64,000 nt of DNA from Patagioenas fasciata (Eukaryota; Chordata; Aves; Columbiformes; Columbidae), in the NCBI RefSeq assembly GCF_037038585.1, contig NW_027288732.1, forward strand, positions 2,852,001 through 2,916,000. Direction: 5' to 3'. The notes under the pieces were generated by a model. That model was not told the origin of the DNA. It searched no databases and was given only the letters and a program-made list of their open reading frames with translations. The first letter of the stretch is position 1; every line of letters begins with the position of its first letter. Both the position numbers and the translations under genes were made by a program. Below, piece after piece: positions 53,251-64,000 of the stretch.

Positions 53251-53720
53251 GTGTCATCTCCATCACATCATAGAAAGGAGAATAAAGACTTCCAGCAGTT
53301 TCGGCCCAAATGCTGGTCACTGAGGGATGACACAAGTAACTGCGCAGAGGACACTGCATCACAGATTATATTTGGGCTTGATATTTCAGTGAACTTCCCA
53401 CCAAGCATCCAGTTCTTCAGCCCAGACAGTATCAATCCAGCTCTAAGGACACCAGGGGGGACCATGTCCAAGGCCTGGCACAATTTCATACACATAACAT
53501 GTCTTTCTTTCCCCTGCCCATTTTGGTACACAAGTCCCTTTCTTGTCCTTCAAGTGCCTGCAGATGGCTGCAGGAGGACTTGTCCCATCACCTTCCCAGG
53601 GACAGAGGCAGGCTGACCAGCCTGTGATTCTTCCAATTCTCCTTCCTGCCTTTCTTGAAGATGGGTTTGACAGATGCCAGGTCCTCCTCAGTTGCACTGT
53701 CATTTTGAAAGCGCAATCCA
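53250..53720 (-). repeat. CR1-like fragment before OR5
   Basis: Fourth copy of the diverged CR1 body found in the OR units (5,020-5,480, 21,110-21,480 and 45,770-46,220). Confidence 0.5.
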
Positions 53721-53890
53721 GAATCACAGGCAAGGGTGGCGTAACAGACAGGAGCACTTGCAATGAGCCTGTCCAGGGCAGTTGAGATGAATCTCACAGG
53801 GTCAGTGGGGTTTGTTCCCAGAGTCACACACAGAAATGTCAGGGTTCTGTCAGTGTCCACAACTGAGTTGGCTTTGTGGACTCTCACGTG

Positions 53891-54600
53891 AGGTAGAATC
53901 ATGGAATCATAGAATACTTTGATTGGAAGAGACCCTTGGGATCATTGAGTCCAACCATAACCCAGCTGTCACACTAAACCACGTCCCTAAGGACCTCGTT
54001 TAAATGTCTTTTACACCCCTCTAGGGTGGGTGACTCCTGCACTGCCCTGGGCAGTCTGTTCTACCACCAGACAACCCTGTCCAGGAAGAATTTTTTCCTA
54101 ATATCCAATCTAAACCTCCCCTGGTGCAAATTGCAGCCATTTCCTCTTGTCCCATCACTTGCTACTTGGGAGAAGAGACCAACACCCTCCATGTTCCAAC
54201 CTCCTTTCAGGCAGTTGCAGAGAGTGAGGAGGTCTCCCCTCAGCCTCCTGTTCTCCAGGCTGAACAGCCCCAGCTCCCTCAAATGCTCCTCATCACACTT
54301 GTGCTCCAGCCCCTCAGCAGCTTCGTCACCTCCTCTGCATTCTCTCTAGTGCCTCGATGTCCTTCTTATGATGAGGGGCCCAAGACTGAACACAGGATTC
54401 AAGCTGCAGCCTCACCAGCACTCAGAACACAAACACTGAGGCACAATCACTTCTCTAGTCCTGCTGGCCACCCTATTCCTTTTACAAGCCAGGATGCTGG
54501 TGGCCTTTTTGGCCACCTGGGAACATTCTGGCTTATGTTCAGCAACTGTCAGTCAACACCCACAGATCCCTTTCCTCCAGGCACTTCCCAGCCACTCATA
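53891..54600 (-). repeat. CR1 LINE 3' fragment, OR5 unit only
   Basis: Starts with TAGAATCATGGAATCATAGAATACTT and continues through a long CR1 3' UTR to the CCTTTCCTCCAGGCACTTCCCAGCCACTC stretch at its far end. The other OR units lack it at this place, so it was inserted after they separated. Confidence 0.9.
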
Positions 54601-55570
54601 TCTTATCTGTACAATGGAAACATTGACTTCTGACCTACTCATTCAGTGTCCTTGTGTTGAGAGATGAACAACCTCTCTCAGCTGGGGAGAAGAGCCAGTG
54701 AAGGAAATGGTGGTTTTGAGGGGCTGGTCTGTGATGACTGTCCTGGGGACACTTCCCCAGTTTGTCCCATGAACATGGGCATACACCAGACCCTGCTCTG
54801 CTGGTCCTTCAGGGCTCTCCCAGGAGGCCTGGCTGGCAGAGGACACTGCTGTGTGCCAGCCCTGCACACTCACACACTTCAGCTGTTCACTGGTGTTTTC
54901 TTCTCTGGGGCATTTGCAAGTTCAGCCCTCCCACCTCCTCCTCAATTGTGCCCCCCCCTGCCCTCTTGCCAGTTGAGCCCAGCAGAGCAGCCATGCTGGA
55001 ACTGGTGCCACAGCAGTGGGGACCAGTGAGAATGAAGGACACCGAGAATGTTCATCCAGTCGGCATGCTGAGCAGATCTTCAGCCCAGGCAGCTTGCAGA
55101 CCCAGGTCCAGACTTGCTCCCCAGGACAGCATGAGACATTTGGCCTAGGGGATCCTCAGGAAGGTCCTGGTGCCACAGTGCCAGGGCCACCTGCCCCAGG
55201 CTGCCACCTGCAGAAAAGGGTTTCTCTTTCCACCTCTTTTCTGCACACATTCCGTGCCACATGCTTCTCCTGGAACATCCCATCTCCCCACAGAGCCCTT
55301 TCCCAAGAGAGCTGAGCTATGCTGACTTTTCTGGTTGTTCCTGCACCCTCTTTCCATGCTCCATACAGCCCCAACCTGACAGTGCTGCACTGCAGAGCAA
55401 GTGGGCTGTTGTGTCCAGGGCCATGGGGTGAGTCCGCAGATTCATGTTGGTCAGGATGGGAGGAAGACCCAGCTCAGGGCGGCTCCTACTCACTCCCCCT
55501 CAGCACAGAGACATGGCTTCTGCAGCTCCAGAGATCTCAGAGAGAGGATTCTGGGCAAACAAGTCAGTGT
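54600..55570. repeat. OR5 3' flank, conserved OR-unit DNA
   Basis: Paralogous to the 3' flanks of OR1, OR2 and OR4. Non-coding. Confidence 0.6.
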
Positions 55571-55887
55571 GGGGTCCTTTATTTCATTTTATACACATAG
55601 AGAGTACGGGTCCTTATTTACATAAAGACAACGGGACACACCAGACAGGTAGACATGGACACAGCCATAAGAAGACAAATAATTTTTCTTGTGGATAGCA
55701 TTAATACAACCAAGAAAAGCAAACACCAAAGACAACAAACAAACAAACAAGCAAACAAAAACAAAAACAAAACAAAACAAAACAAAACAAAACAAAACAA
55801 AACAAAACAAAACAAAAAACAAACAACGTACAGAACTCAGGCTGAACAAGTAATACATTATTGCAAGAGACATGCAGAAGAAGGAGG
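55570..55887 (-). other. OR5 3' UTR with (AAAAC)n tract
   Basis: Contains AATAAA on the minus strand at 55,578-55,583 and an (AAAAC)n tract at 55,737-55,816 between the signal and the stop codon. The tract would be a U/G-rich stretch in the mRNA. Confidence 0.65.
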
Positions 55888-56829
55888 TCAGTTCGTTACT
55901 GTTTTTGAAAAGCAAACAATCAACAGTTTCCTTATAGACTCCTTGAGCTCCTGGTTCCTCATGCTGTAGATGAGGGGGTTCACTGCTGGAGGCACCACTG
56001 AGTACAAAACAGAAACCACCAGATCCAGGGATGGGGAGGAGATGGAGGGGGGCTTCAGGTAGGCAAACATGGCAGTGCTGACAAACAGGGAGAGCACAGC
56101 CAGGTGAGGGAGGCAGGTAGAAAAGGCTTTGTACTGTCCCTGTCCAGAGGGGATCCTCAGCACGACCCTGAAGATCTGCACATAGGACACGATGATGAAC
56201 ACAAAACACCCAAATCCTAAACAGACACTAACCACAAGAAGCCCAGCTTCCCTGAAGTAGGTGTCTGAGCAGGAGAGTTTGAGGATCAGGGGGATTTCAC
56301 AGAAGAACTGGTCCACAGCATTGCCCTTGCACAGTGGCAGTGAAAATGTATTGGCCGTGTGTAGCAGAGCATTGAGAAACCCAGTGGCCCAGGCAGCTGC
56401 TGCCATGTGGACACAAGCTCTGCTGCCCAGGAGGGTCCCATAGTGCAGGGGTTTGCAGATGGCAATGTAGTGGTCGTAGGACATGACTGTGAGGAGACAA
56501 TACTCTGCACCAAGCAAGAAAAATACGAAGAAGACCTGGGCAGCACATCCTGCAAAGGAGATGACCCTGGAATCCCACAGAGAGTTGGTCATGGATTTGG
56601 GGATAGTGGTGGAGATGCAGCCTAGGTCAAGGAGGGAGAGGTTGAGCAGGAAGAAGTACATGGGGGTGTGGAGGTGCTGGTCCCAGGCTATGGTGGTGAT
56701 GATGAGGCCGTTGCCCAGGAGGGCAGCCAAGTAGATGCCCACGAAGAGCCAGACATGCAAGACCTGCAGCTCCCGTGTGTCTGCGAATGGCAGGAGGAGG
56801 AACTGGGTGATGGAGCTGCTATTGGACAT
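55888..56829 (-). CDS. Olfactory receptor, OR14-like (OR5), intact
   Basis: Seven-transmembrane odorant receptor of 313 residues with no break. It starts MSNSSSITQF (glycosylation site at Asn3) behind a splice acceptor (AG at 56,854-56,855). GN in TM1, PMYFFLLNLSLLDLG in TM2, paired extracellular cysteines, KAFSTC in TM6 and NPLIYSMRN in TM7 are all present. The G-protein contact motif at the end of TM3 reads MSYDHYIAIC rather than the usual DRY: the Arg codon CGC has become CAC, a CpG transition. Since this Arg is highly conserved in class A GPCRs, signalling could be altered although the frame is open. It lies within the arm mirrored by OR4 and its surroundings parallel those of OR1. Confidence 0.94.
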   Translation of the reverse strand: MSNSSSITQFLLLPFADTRELQVLHVWLFVGIYLAALLGNGLIITTIAWDQHLHTPMYFFLLNLSLLDLGCISTTIPKSMTNSLWDSRVISFAGCAAQVFFVFFLLGAEYCLLTVMSYDHYIAICKPLHYGTLLGSRACVHMAAAAWATGFLNALLHTANTFSLPLCKGNAVDQFFCEIPLILKLSCSDTYFREAGLLVVSVCLGFGCFVFIIVSYVQIFRVVLRIPSGQGQYKAFSTCLPHLAVLSLFVSTAMFAYLKPPSISSPSLDLVVSVLYSVVPPAVNPLIYSMRNQELKESIRKLLIVCFSKTVTN

Positions 56830-56879
56830 TTGCTCTTTGTTGGCATGTGGGCTCTGTTCAAAAAAGAAAAAGCAACTTT

Positions 56880-58910
56880 AAATTAGGATAGACTCCTCTT
56901 AACAAAGCCACACCATTTTTGGTAAAATCACTGCAACTGAAATGCATTTCATTATTCTGTTCTGTGCTGGCTGAATGTGCTGTGAGCAGCAGGACCTCTG
57001 CCCGTATGTTCCCAAGCAGCCATCTTTGCTCTGCTGCAGTGGGGACACGGGAGCTGGTTTGTGACATCTCCAACGTTCATACGGAGTGGCAGATGTAATC
57101 CACCTTCAAATAAAAAGTTTAATAACTGTGCTCATGACTGTCAATTGGGCTGCAGAGGAGACAATTACCATGTCTTTATTTTATCTGTTTTTTTTTTTTT
57201 TTATTTTCCACCACCACATTAGGTGAGTGGGTTTTTTAGGGGTAGAAATCCTCATTTCTGTGATTTAAAATGTGAAGAGTCTTGGGACAGGCAAAAAGGC
57301 TCAGCTTTCTTTGGCTCAGTGCAGAGTCAGACATCAGAACTTTCAATCAGGATTTTATTCATCCATCCCATACTTCAGCTTTTGCTGTCTTGAAAATGAC
57401 TTCAGACACCAATTAATCTAATTAATCCAAACAACTGGACTTATACTGGATCAGGAGAGCCCTTTTAGAAAGGGCAGATCTGCAAACTCTTCTCTGTCCC
57501 AGCCCAGAGGTGGAGATGTGATGGAGAGAGCAGGACACGACCCCTCACTGAGAGAAGCAAAGCACTCCTGCAGGAGAGTGCAGACCCCAGAGAAAGGCTC
57601 AGCACTCCTGGGATCCTACAGCAGAGCTGGGCCTTTCTGGGAGCAGCCTGTGAGCCCAGCAGGACAGGCAGAGCAGAGCCAGGGCTCCTGGAGATGGGGT
57701 GTGCTCAAGGGACAGTCAGATCATTGCCCAGCAGACAACACCCAGCACCATCTGCAGAGAAGGACCAAAAGAGCTGCTGAGCACCCCCTGCTCTGCTGCT
57801 TGGAGCTGTCCCTGCCTGCAGCTGTGTCTGTGTCCCCAGGTCTCCTCCTGTCAGTGTCACAGACCCCATCCCACCCACTGTGTGCTCAGCTCTGCCCTGC
57901 AGACCCCTCCCAGCAGCCGGCACTGCCCAGGGGCAGCTCTGTGTGGGCGGCTCTGATGGGAACATCAGCCCTGAGGAGGCTGAAAAAGTGATCCTGGTGC
58001 TGTTTGTAAGCCATGGCATGTTGACTTCTGGTGTTCACACATTTATTCACCTCTAAGTGAAATGGATCTGGAATTTAATTGCCTCCCCTGAATTGAGACA
58101 TTAATTTCTATGTCCCATTTCTTACCCAGACAACCAGGAGCAGAATATTTAAAGAACAGGATCCTTCCCTATCAGTTAGGCCCTGCCTTGCTATTCTTCT
58201 TTAAACATCACCTGGGAATCTCCTTTAGTGATGTGGAGTTGTGAGCAGCCCTGACCTACACAGCACCCTCCCAACAGCAGGACACAGCTCTCCCAGAGGT
58301 TGCTCCTTCCCGCAACAGCTTCTCCCCTCAGTGTTGTTGGGATCTCCCCGGGCAGGCTGAGCACTGGTCCTGGCAGGCGGCAAAGTCCCTGCCCTGGCAC
58401 AGCCCTGGGGTGCAGGGACCCTGCTCTGCAGGACAGCCCTGAGCATCCCTGGGTGCTCACCTGGTTTCACAGCTGTTTAATATTGCCTGACACGATCCCC
58501 ATCCTTACAGATCCCACCAGCTGTGGCTATGCAACTTTTAGGAGATGCCTCCAGGAGCTACAGTTGCATTGCCCTGCACCCAGAGACCTACCACGACAAG
58601 GGCTGCAAAGTTTTCTCCTCCAGTGAGCTCTCAGTCATCCTCCCAGTCCTGACCACCTTTAATCTCTCTCTGCCTTGCTCGTCTCCCTGAGATCCCCAGG
58701 CAGAGCCCTCAGCCCTGCTGCGCTGTGCAGAGGAGCTGCTCCTGGGCAGAGCTGTCTCTCTGCAGCGCTGCCGCTTGCCAGGAGCTCCCTCTGTCCCAGG
58801 AGCCCAGCCCAGCTCAGCAGCACAGGAGCAGCCCAAGGTGCTTTAATGACCCCTCTGGTGGGTTTGATGCTGAGTCCATGGGCCTCAGACCCTGGAGGAA
58901 GCTGATGTAA
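56880..58910. repeat. OR5 5' flank, conserved OR-unit DNA
   Basis: Inverted relative to the OR4 flank and similar to the OR1 flank. 56,880-57,500 is AT-richer with a T-run (57,188-57,203); 57,500-58,910 is GC-rich and best conserved. Non-coding; should contain the receptor promoter. Confidence 0.6.
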
Positions 58911-59720
58911 TAAACTCTCAGGGAGTCAAAGTTAGATTCAGACTCCAAAGTTTCTTGTAATATTAATGGCTCCCACTGAAGGACATTACTGAGCAATTGT
59001 CCCCAGGGTCAGTTAGAGCAGACAACTGGAGGCAGTGAGGACAGGTCAGGAAAAACAAAGTAAAGGTCCCTTGAATACTGGGTAAATCTGGATGTGCTTC
59101 ATTAACTAAAGAGAAAAGCTCTGAACCCCAGCCCCTACAACATCAGATCCTGTCCCTCCCACGTTGCCCAGGCCCCTTCCTGAGACAGTGTGGTTTGGGG
59201 CTGTGCAAGGCCAAGGGCAGGACTATGGTCCCACACCTCCGAGGCTCCTGGATGGGGACAAGGAGACTCGGAGGCCCCTGCCCTGTAAGGACAAGGTGTC
59301 TTCTCACAGGCATCAGAGGTGGAGACAACAGCCATAGCCAAGGGGAGAAGGAGCTCATGGCTGGTGGGGGCTTTCAGCCTCTTTACATCGTTTGATCATC
59401 TCCAGGACAGCCTGTCCTGTGCTGTGGCATCCCCTGCACCTCTTTCCCTGCAGGCTGCAGACATCCCCCCTGCTGCCCCATCTTGCTCTTGTCTGAGCAT
59501 CTTCCTTCCTTTGCTGAGATCTCTCCACCCTCCCCAGTTGTTCTTTGAAGCACAAAGCCTTGGGCTGATGCAGACTCCCTCTGCTGACCTGCTCCACCAC
59601 AGCACTGCCCTTCCAGTCACATTCCTTGCTGCTCATGTCCAGCCTGGACCTCCCTGGCTGCACTTTGCGCATTTATTTCTTTCTCACGCTCTTTCCCGCT
59701 ATGAAGAAACCTCCACCACC
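58840..59720. repeat. Duplicon modules M2 and M3, copies at 58.8-59.7 kb
   Basis: Mirror of 41,100-41,930. Non-coding. Confidence 0.55.
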
Positions 59721-61820
59721 TCTGAAACCAACCTTCAAGCACTCTCAGGCTACTCCTGCACTGCTGCAGCCTCCCCAGCGCTGCTGGGCCAAAGCAGCCC
59801 AGGTCCCTCAGCATCCCACACCATGTGCACAAGGTCCTGAACCTGCCTTGGCAGAGCCCTGCACTCTCCAGTTCCTCCCTGCTTCTCCAAACTGGGAAGC
59901 CGCACACTGGCACAGCCCCGTGTGTGTGGGGTCACACCAGTGCTGAACCGAATGGGATGAGAACTCCAGGTGTCTGGGTCCACACGCTCCTCCTCATGCA
60001 GCCCCGTGTGCAGCTGCCTTGTTCATGGTGAGCGTGCACCACGGGCTTGTGTGGGGACCTTGGAGTGCCCAGGCCCTTCTCCCCGGTGTTACTGCTCAGT
60101 GTGTCAGGTCCTGCTCTGTCCTGATGTATGGGGTTATTGTCCCACCCTGATACAGCACTGGTCACTTTATCTTGTTAATATTCAGAGTTATCTGATGGGT
60201 ACATACCAGATGCGTGGAGGTCTGCCTGGGGACAGACAATGTCAGGTGAAGGTTGAGGAGTCAGCATGAGAGGGCAGAACAACATGGGCAGTGTTGTGGT
60301 GACTGGACATCAGCTGGAGGATCTCTGATGAGGAAGAGGAATTAGATGAGGCCTCCTTCAGACAAATGAAAGGAGCCTCATGATTGCACGGCAGTGTCCT
60401 CCTGGCAGACCTGAGATATCCCAATATCTGCACGGTACCAGCCAACCAGGAGGGGCTGGAGCTCATTGACAACATCTTCCTGACACGGGTGACTGAGGAG
60501 TCAGTGGGGTGAGGTGCCCTGTGGGACTTCACACTTACAAACCACAAAGAGTTGGTCAGGATGGAACAGTCAGGGATGGGAAAGTGGAGCTGAGGCTCCT
60601 GGGAGATGATCACAAGGCAAAGAGCACAGCTGTTGTGCAGCATTTTTTACCCTTTCTCAAATACAATATCACAAAGATGCTGCCAGCACCACTGAGTGGC
60701 TCTAATTTGGCAAGGAGTGGGTCCAGCTGAAATCGACTCTGTCTGACATTGCTCAAACTCCTGTTGTCCTCTTAGAGAGGTGACAACTGTAGCACAGCCA
60801 CACTCACCCCCTGTTCCAAGACTATGTAAATCCAGTACAGGGTGGCAACGTGTCAGATGTTACAAACTACTTGATCATGGAGAAGAAATGGAAAAGATCT
60901 TCTGTCAGCAACCTGACAAAGTCTTCTGTCAGTGAGCAGGTTCCTGTGGGGAACTGTAATTGTCCTGACTTTCACTGGCCAGGCAAAGCAGTGGGTGACA
61001 ACAATCCAGGATGCTGAGTTATCTTATTGACATGGCTGCCTGGCCAACAAGGGTGATGCTCACCTGGTTCTGAAACTGGGAAACAAGAAAGAGCTGGTGA
61101 GGGATGTGAACATCAGTGTCCAGCTTGGTTGTTGTGACCAGGACACAGTGGGGTCCCAGGCACCAGAGAGGAGGGAAGAAGGCCAGTAGCAGAGCACAGG
61201 CTGGTGGAATCCAGAGAAGTCTTGTACATAACTGGAGAACACCCAGGAGTGGATGGGGCTCAAGTCAAGTGTTACTTGAGAAACTCAGACAAAATTATAG
61301 AACAGGAGATGGGTCATTTGACCAGGTCCCTGAACACAAGTATCACTGTGCACAGCACCTGCGATTCCCAGGAACACCCACCTCTCGGTCCAGAGGAGTG
61401 TGACTCCTCTTGAGGTGTCCTGGCCTGTCTCCTCACCCACGTGGTGATTTAGGTACCCGCTTTTCCGATATATTCAGTCTTTATCAGGAGACACTCCGGA
61501 TCAATATGAACAGGAGACTGCTGATGCCACCCGTTCTGGGAAGGGAGGGAAGGGTGAGCAGGGAATGAAATAGAGGAAATACTGCTTTGTTGCTGTTTAT
61601 TATGGAAATGCTCACTGTTTGGCTGTTTCTGAAATCCCCCTAATCATCCACACCAGACTTGAAGCCTTTAGGAAAGTGATCACAGAGCCTTGGCTTGTAA
61701 GAGCATTTTAGATGTTAGTGAGCCCTCTGCTGCCGTGATCCCGAACTGCAGGCGCTGAAAGAATGAAGAAACCTCTGATGAAGTGAAAGGCAGAAGCAAA
61801 ACCCAAGTTCTGTGGGTGTG
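59720..61820. repeat. Non-coding duplicon including the ERVL empty site
   Basis: Mirror of 31,180-32,850 and 39,890-41,040. Near 60,630-60,645 the sequence passes directly from the CCCAGGAGCC side to the GCTGCACAACAG side where the other copy holds the ERVL (about 120 bases of flank are also missing here). No gene. Confidence 0.7.
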
Positions 61821-63441
61821 TGGGACCCCACGAAGGGCCATCACTGACACAGCTGTGAAGGAAACAACCAGTCCAGGTCCCTGTCCCTGGAGGCTGGTGA
61901 AGCAAAAGCCTTGAGACACTGGTTACGGGTGGGGAAGTTGATGTGGAAGTGGCTCTGATGCCATGTCAGCCCTTCATGTCTATTTACCATCAGGATGGCT
62001 GAGCCCTGACCCCAGAACCAGACCAAGGAGACCGTTTCTGTCTTATGTTTCTCAGACTCTGACAGTGCTCACTGTGAGGGTATTTGTGTTTTGGGGGTGT
62101 GTTTGGTGCCAAGTGCTGTTGCTTTAACCACAAGGCTCTGGTTTTCTGACGATTTGGCAATGACTGTGAGATACTCAAAACCCATTGAGCTTCTTTCAGA
62201 GACCTGGCAATGGTCACCAATCACCTAAGCTGTCCCAGTCCCAAACTTGCTCGAATCCTCAATTTGGGTCCATGCTCCAGCACTGAAATGCACACGTTCC
62301 TTCTGTTGCTGCCCTAAAATCAAAAAGAAAAATCAGTCTATTCCACATTAGTATGACCAGCCCATGCTCTTCAGGTCTTCTTCTTTAACACACTTACTGC
62401 TACGCATGGACCTCTCTCTTCGTGCACTCCCATGTGTCTCACAAACCTTTCACTCTTGTCGTTCAGTAATGGGCCAACACTCCAGGAGGTTCCATCCAAG
62501 TGTGGGCAGTGTAAGAGAGGAGCAGAGCAGGATCAGTTCATGGGCCATGACTGAGCACAGCCACCCCAGCAGCAGCCATTTCCCATCTCCCAGGCACAAC
62601 CATGCCCACAGTATGCAAATGGCACTGCCATATATGATTAGTCCGAGGGAAACCTACCTCCAAAAATATGCTTCCTATTCCCCTTCCACCCACAGACATC
62701 AGCCACATTCCACTTGTGTCTCAGACATGGTTGTAAGGATTTGCTGAAGTCATCAGCCATCACCCTTTTCTACCCCATGTTCCCTGATGTCCCCTCTCTC
62801 CCACACCACACATGGCCAGTCACTGCTGCTCAGGTCCTCTCGCTCTTCAGAAGAGGTCTTGAACTTCTTGGCTCTTCCTGATGCTTGTTATAGTCTTTCT
62901 CCCTCCAGATCTCACAGTGAGATTACTTGTTCATGACAGGGCCTTTGTAACCATCTCTTATGAAATTGTTGTCTTTTTGTGATCATCTGTGCAGGTGTTA
63001 TCACCGAAAAGCACCAAATATATCAACTCTGATACAGAGTGAAATGCAATAAAACCTTGTTGAGTCACCCCAATAGCTGTGCCTTCCAGCAAGGAGTTTC
63101 TCCTGAGAAAGGGATCCAACCTCTGCTACTCTCTGCAGAGGCACATGAGCAGTGTCCATGCACCTGGGGACACAAAGGGTGACTTTTGCAAGATCACCCT
63201 TTATCTGGATCATTTAGATATGTACCTGTGGATGGGGTATCAAGCCTTATAGTGCAGGAGAGACTGGAGTTCTGAGCTTCCTTCATCTGCCCTGTGTGAC
63301 AGTCTGTAAAATACACTACCCCAGTCAAAAAGTTTGTTTTGATTCTCTTCACAGCTCTGAGCACCACATGGGTCAGGAGACAAGCCAGGATTCCCAATGA
63401 GGACTCACATGCTCTGCTCATCAAGTTTAGGTGTTCCCAGG
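61820..63441. repeat. Duplicated non-coding block, copy B
   Basis: Direct copy of about 1-1,460, in the same order. No gene. Confidence 0.75.
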
Positions 63442-63889
63442 TGTGGGAACGGTAGGATGTGCAGTTCCAGCCAAAGGATCTTGAACAGATTATACAAAAG
63501 TATGTGTTGTTTTTTTTTTTTTTTTATGAGTGTAAGAAGTGATAGCCCAGGACAGTGAGAATAACATCTCGGGTTGGAAAACCACCCCATATGTACGATG
63601 TGTGAATGTTGGCCCTGGGCACGTGGATGAGTGGGTCGGAATGTCGCCCACAAGATATGTATGGGAACGTGACTGAAAAGACTCACAGCATGAGTGTGGT
63701 GTGTTTAGAATAACATTTATTGAAAAAACTGTTCAGCCTCTTGGCCGAGCCCTGTATCTGTAAACACATAAGTTGAGAACTGTTAATAAAAGAGAGTTCA
63801 CCTCTGCCTGGCTCTGCTCTCACTGCTAACAAGAACCCTGTGCCTGTGTGTCTCTGTCTGTGTCTGTAAGAATCGTTCTCATTGCAGCA
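63442..63889 (+). mobile_element. Solo LTR, class II-like
   Basis: 448 bases from TGTGGGAACGG to TTGCAGCA with AATAAA at 63,785-63,790, flanked by CCCAGG (63,436-63,441) and CCCTGG (63,890-63,895), a 6-base duplication with one mismatch. The copy at 1,450-1,470 has no insertion, which fixes the boundaries. Confidence 0.85.
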
Positions 63890-64000
63890 CCCTGGAATCT
63901 CAGCAGACATGTCACACTGATCCGTGGGTTCAAGGAGCTGGTCAAATGCTTTGTCACCATTTCTGTAACGGTGGCTTTGCTGCCTGGCTGATGTGCAGAC
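63890..64000. repeat. Duplicated block, continuation
   Basis: Continues the match with about 1,460-1,565 after the solo LTR, up to the end of the window. Confidence 0.75.

Larger units (their letters stand above)
55570..61910 (-). repeat. Second inverted duplication, right arm
   Basis: Mirror of 31,060-44,480 (without the ERVL). Sums are about 100,360 at the OR stop codons, about 100,760 at 59.9 kb and about 93,000-93,500 beyond the ERVL gap; the change of roughly 7 kb equals the ERVL length. Confidence 0.8.

Noticed and set aside
55618..56209. Phe-rich minus-strand frame downstream of OR5
   Set aside because: Reads through the (AAAAC)n tract in the 3' UTR and an out-of-frame part of OR5.

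Overview
This is nuclear DNA from a bird. The coding genes are intronless-ORF olfactory receptors of the OR14-like (avian gamma-c) expansion. The LINEs are CR1, with the characteristic ATTCTATGATTCTAT-type 3' ends, and the LTR elements are avian class II (ERVK-like) and class III (ERVL) endogenous retroviruses. A passerine is plausible, but the sequence alone does not prove it. I recognise no host gene other than olfactory receptors, and I see no tRNA, rRNA or CRISPR.

Layout: 1-5.9 kb is duplicated non-coding DNA with a (GGAA)n tract and old CR1 pieces. 5.9-9.0 kb is an intact olfactory receptor unit (OR1, minus strand). 9.07-13.25 kb is a class II provirus with an open gag but collapsed pol and env. 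13.3-21 kb is duplicated non-coding DNA with CR1 fragments and a solo LTR. 21-24.6 kb is a 5'-truncated OR pseudogene (OR2, minus). 24.7-27.4 kb holds a CR1 LINE and a probable solo LTR. 27.4-30.4 kb holds two long minisatellites. 30.4-32.9 kb is non-coding duplicon. 32.9-39.8 kb is a young ERVL with open gag and pol and nearly identical LTRs. 39.8-43.5 kb is duplicon plus OR 5' flank, followed by an OR pseudogene with a single-base frameshift (OR4, plus). 44.5-52.7 kb is a mirror copy of 14.7-23.6 kb. 53-59 kb is an intact OR unit (OR5, minus). 59-64 kb is duplicon matching 31-42 kb in inverted orientation and then 1-1.6 kb in direct orientation, with another solo LTR.

The main architecture is a nested set of segmental duplications around four OR units. 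OR2 and OR4 lie on a large inverted repeat (mirror coordinate sum about 67.3 kb). OR4 and OR5 lie on a second, partly overlapping inverted repeat (sum about 100.4-100.8 kb). The OR1 and OR5 units are direct copies. LTR insertions private to one copy give a relative order of events. The two complete receptors (OR1, OR5) are candidate functional odorant receptors. OR2 and OR4 are broken. I did not find a new multi-gene system. The most interesting items are the ERVL with a membrane-segment-bearing Gag, the retained gag of the class II provirus at a duplicon boundary, the palindrome-centred orientation switch in a minisatellite, and the patchy OR paralogue identity that suggests gene conversion.

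Coordinates of duplicon modules and old repeats were judged by eye and are approximate. LTR ends, target-site duplications, start and stop codons and catalytic residues were read base by base.
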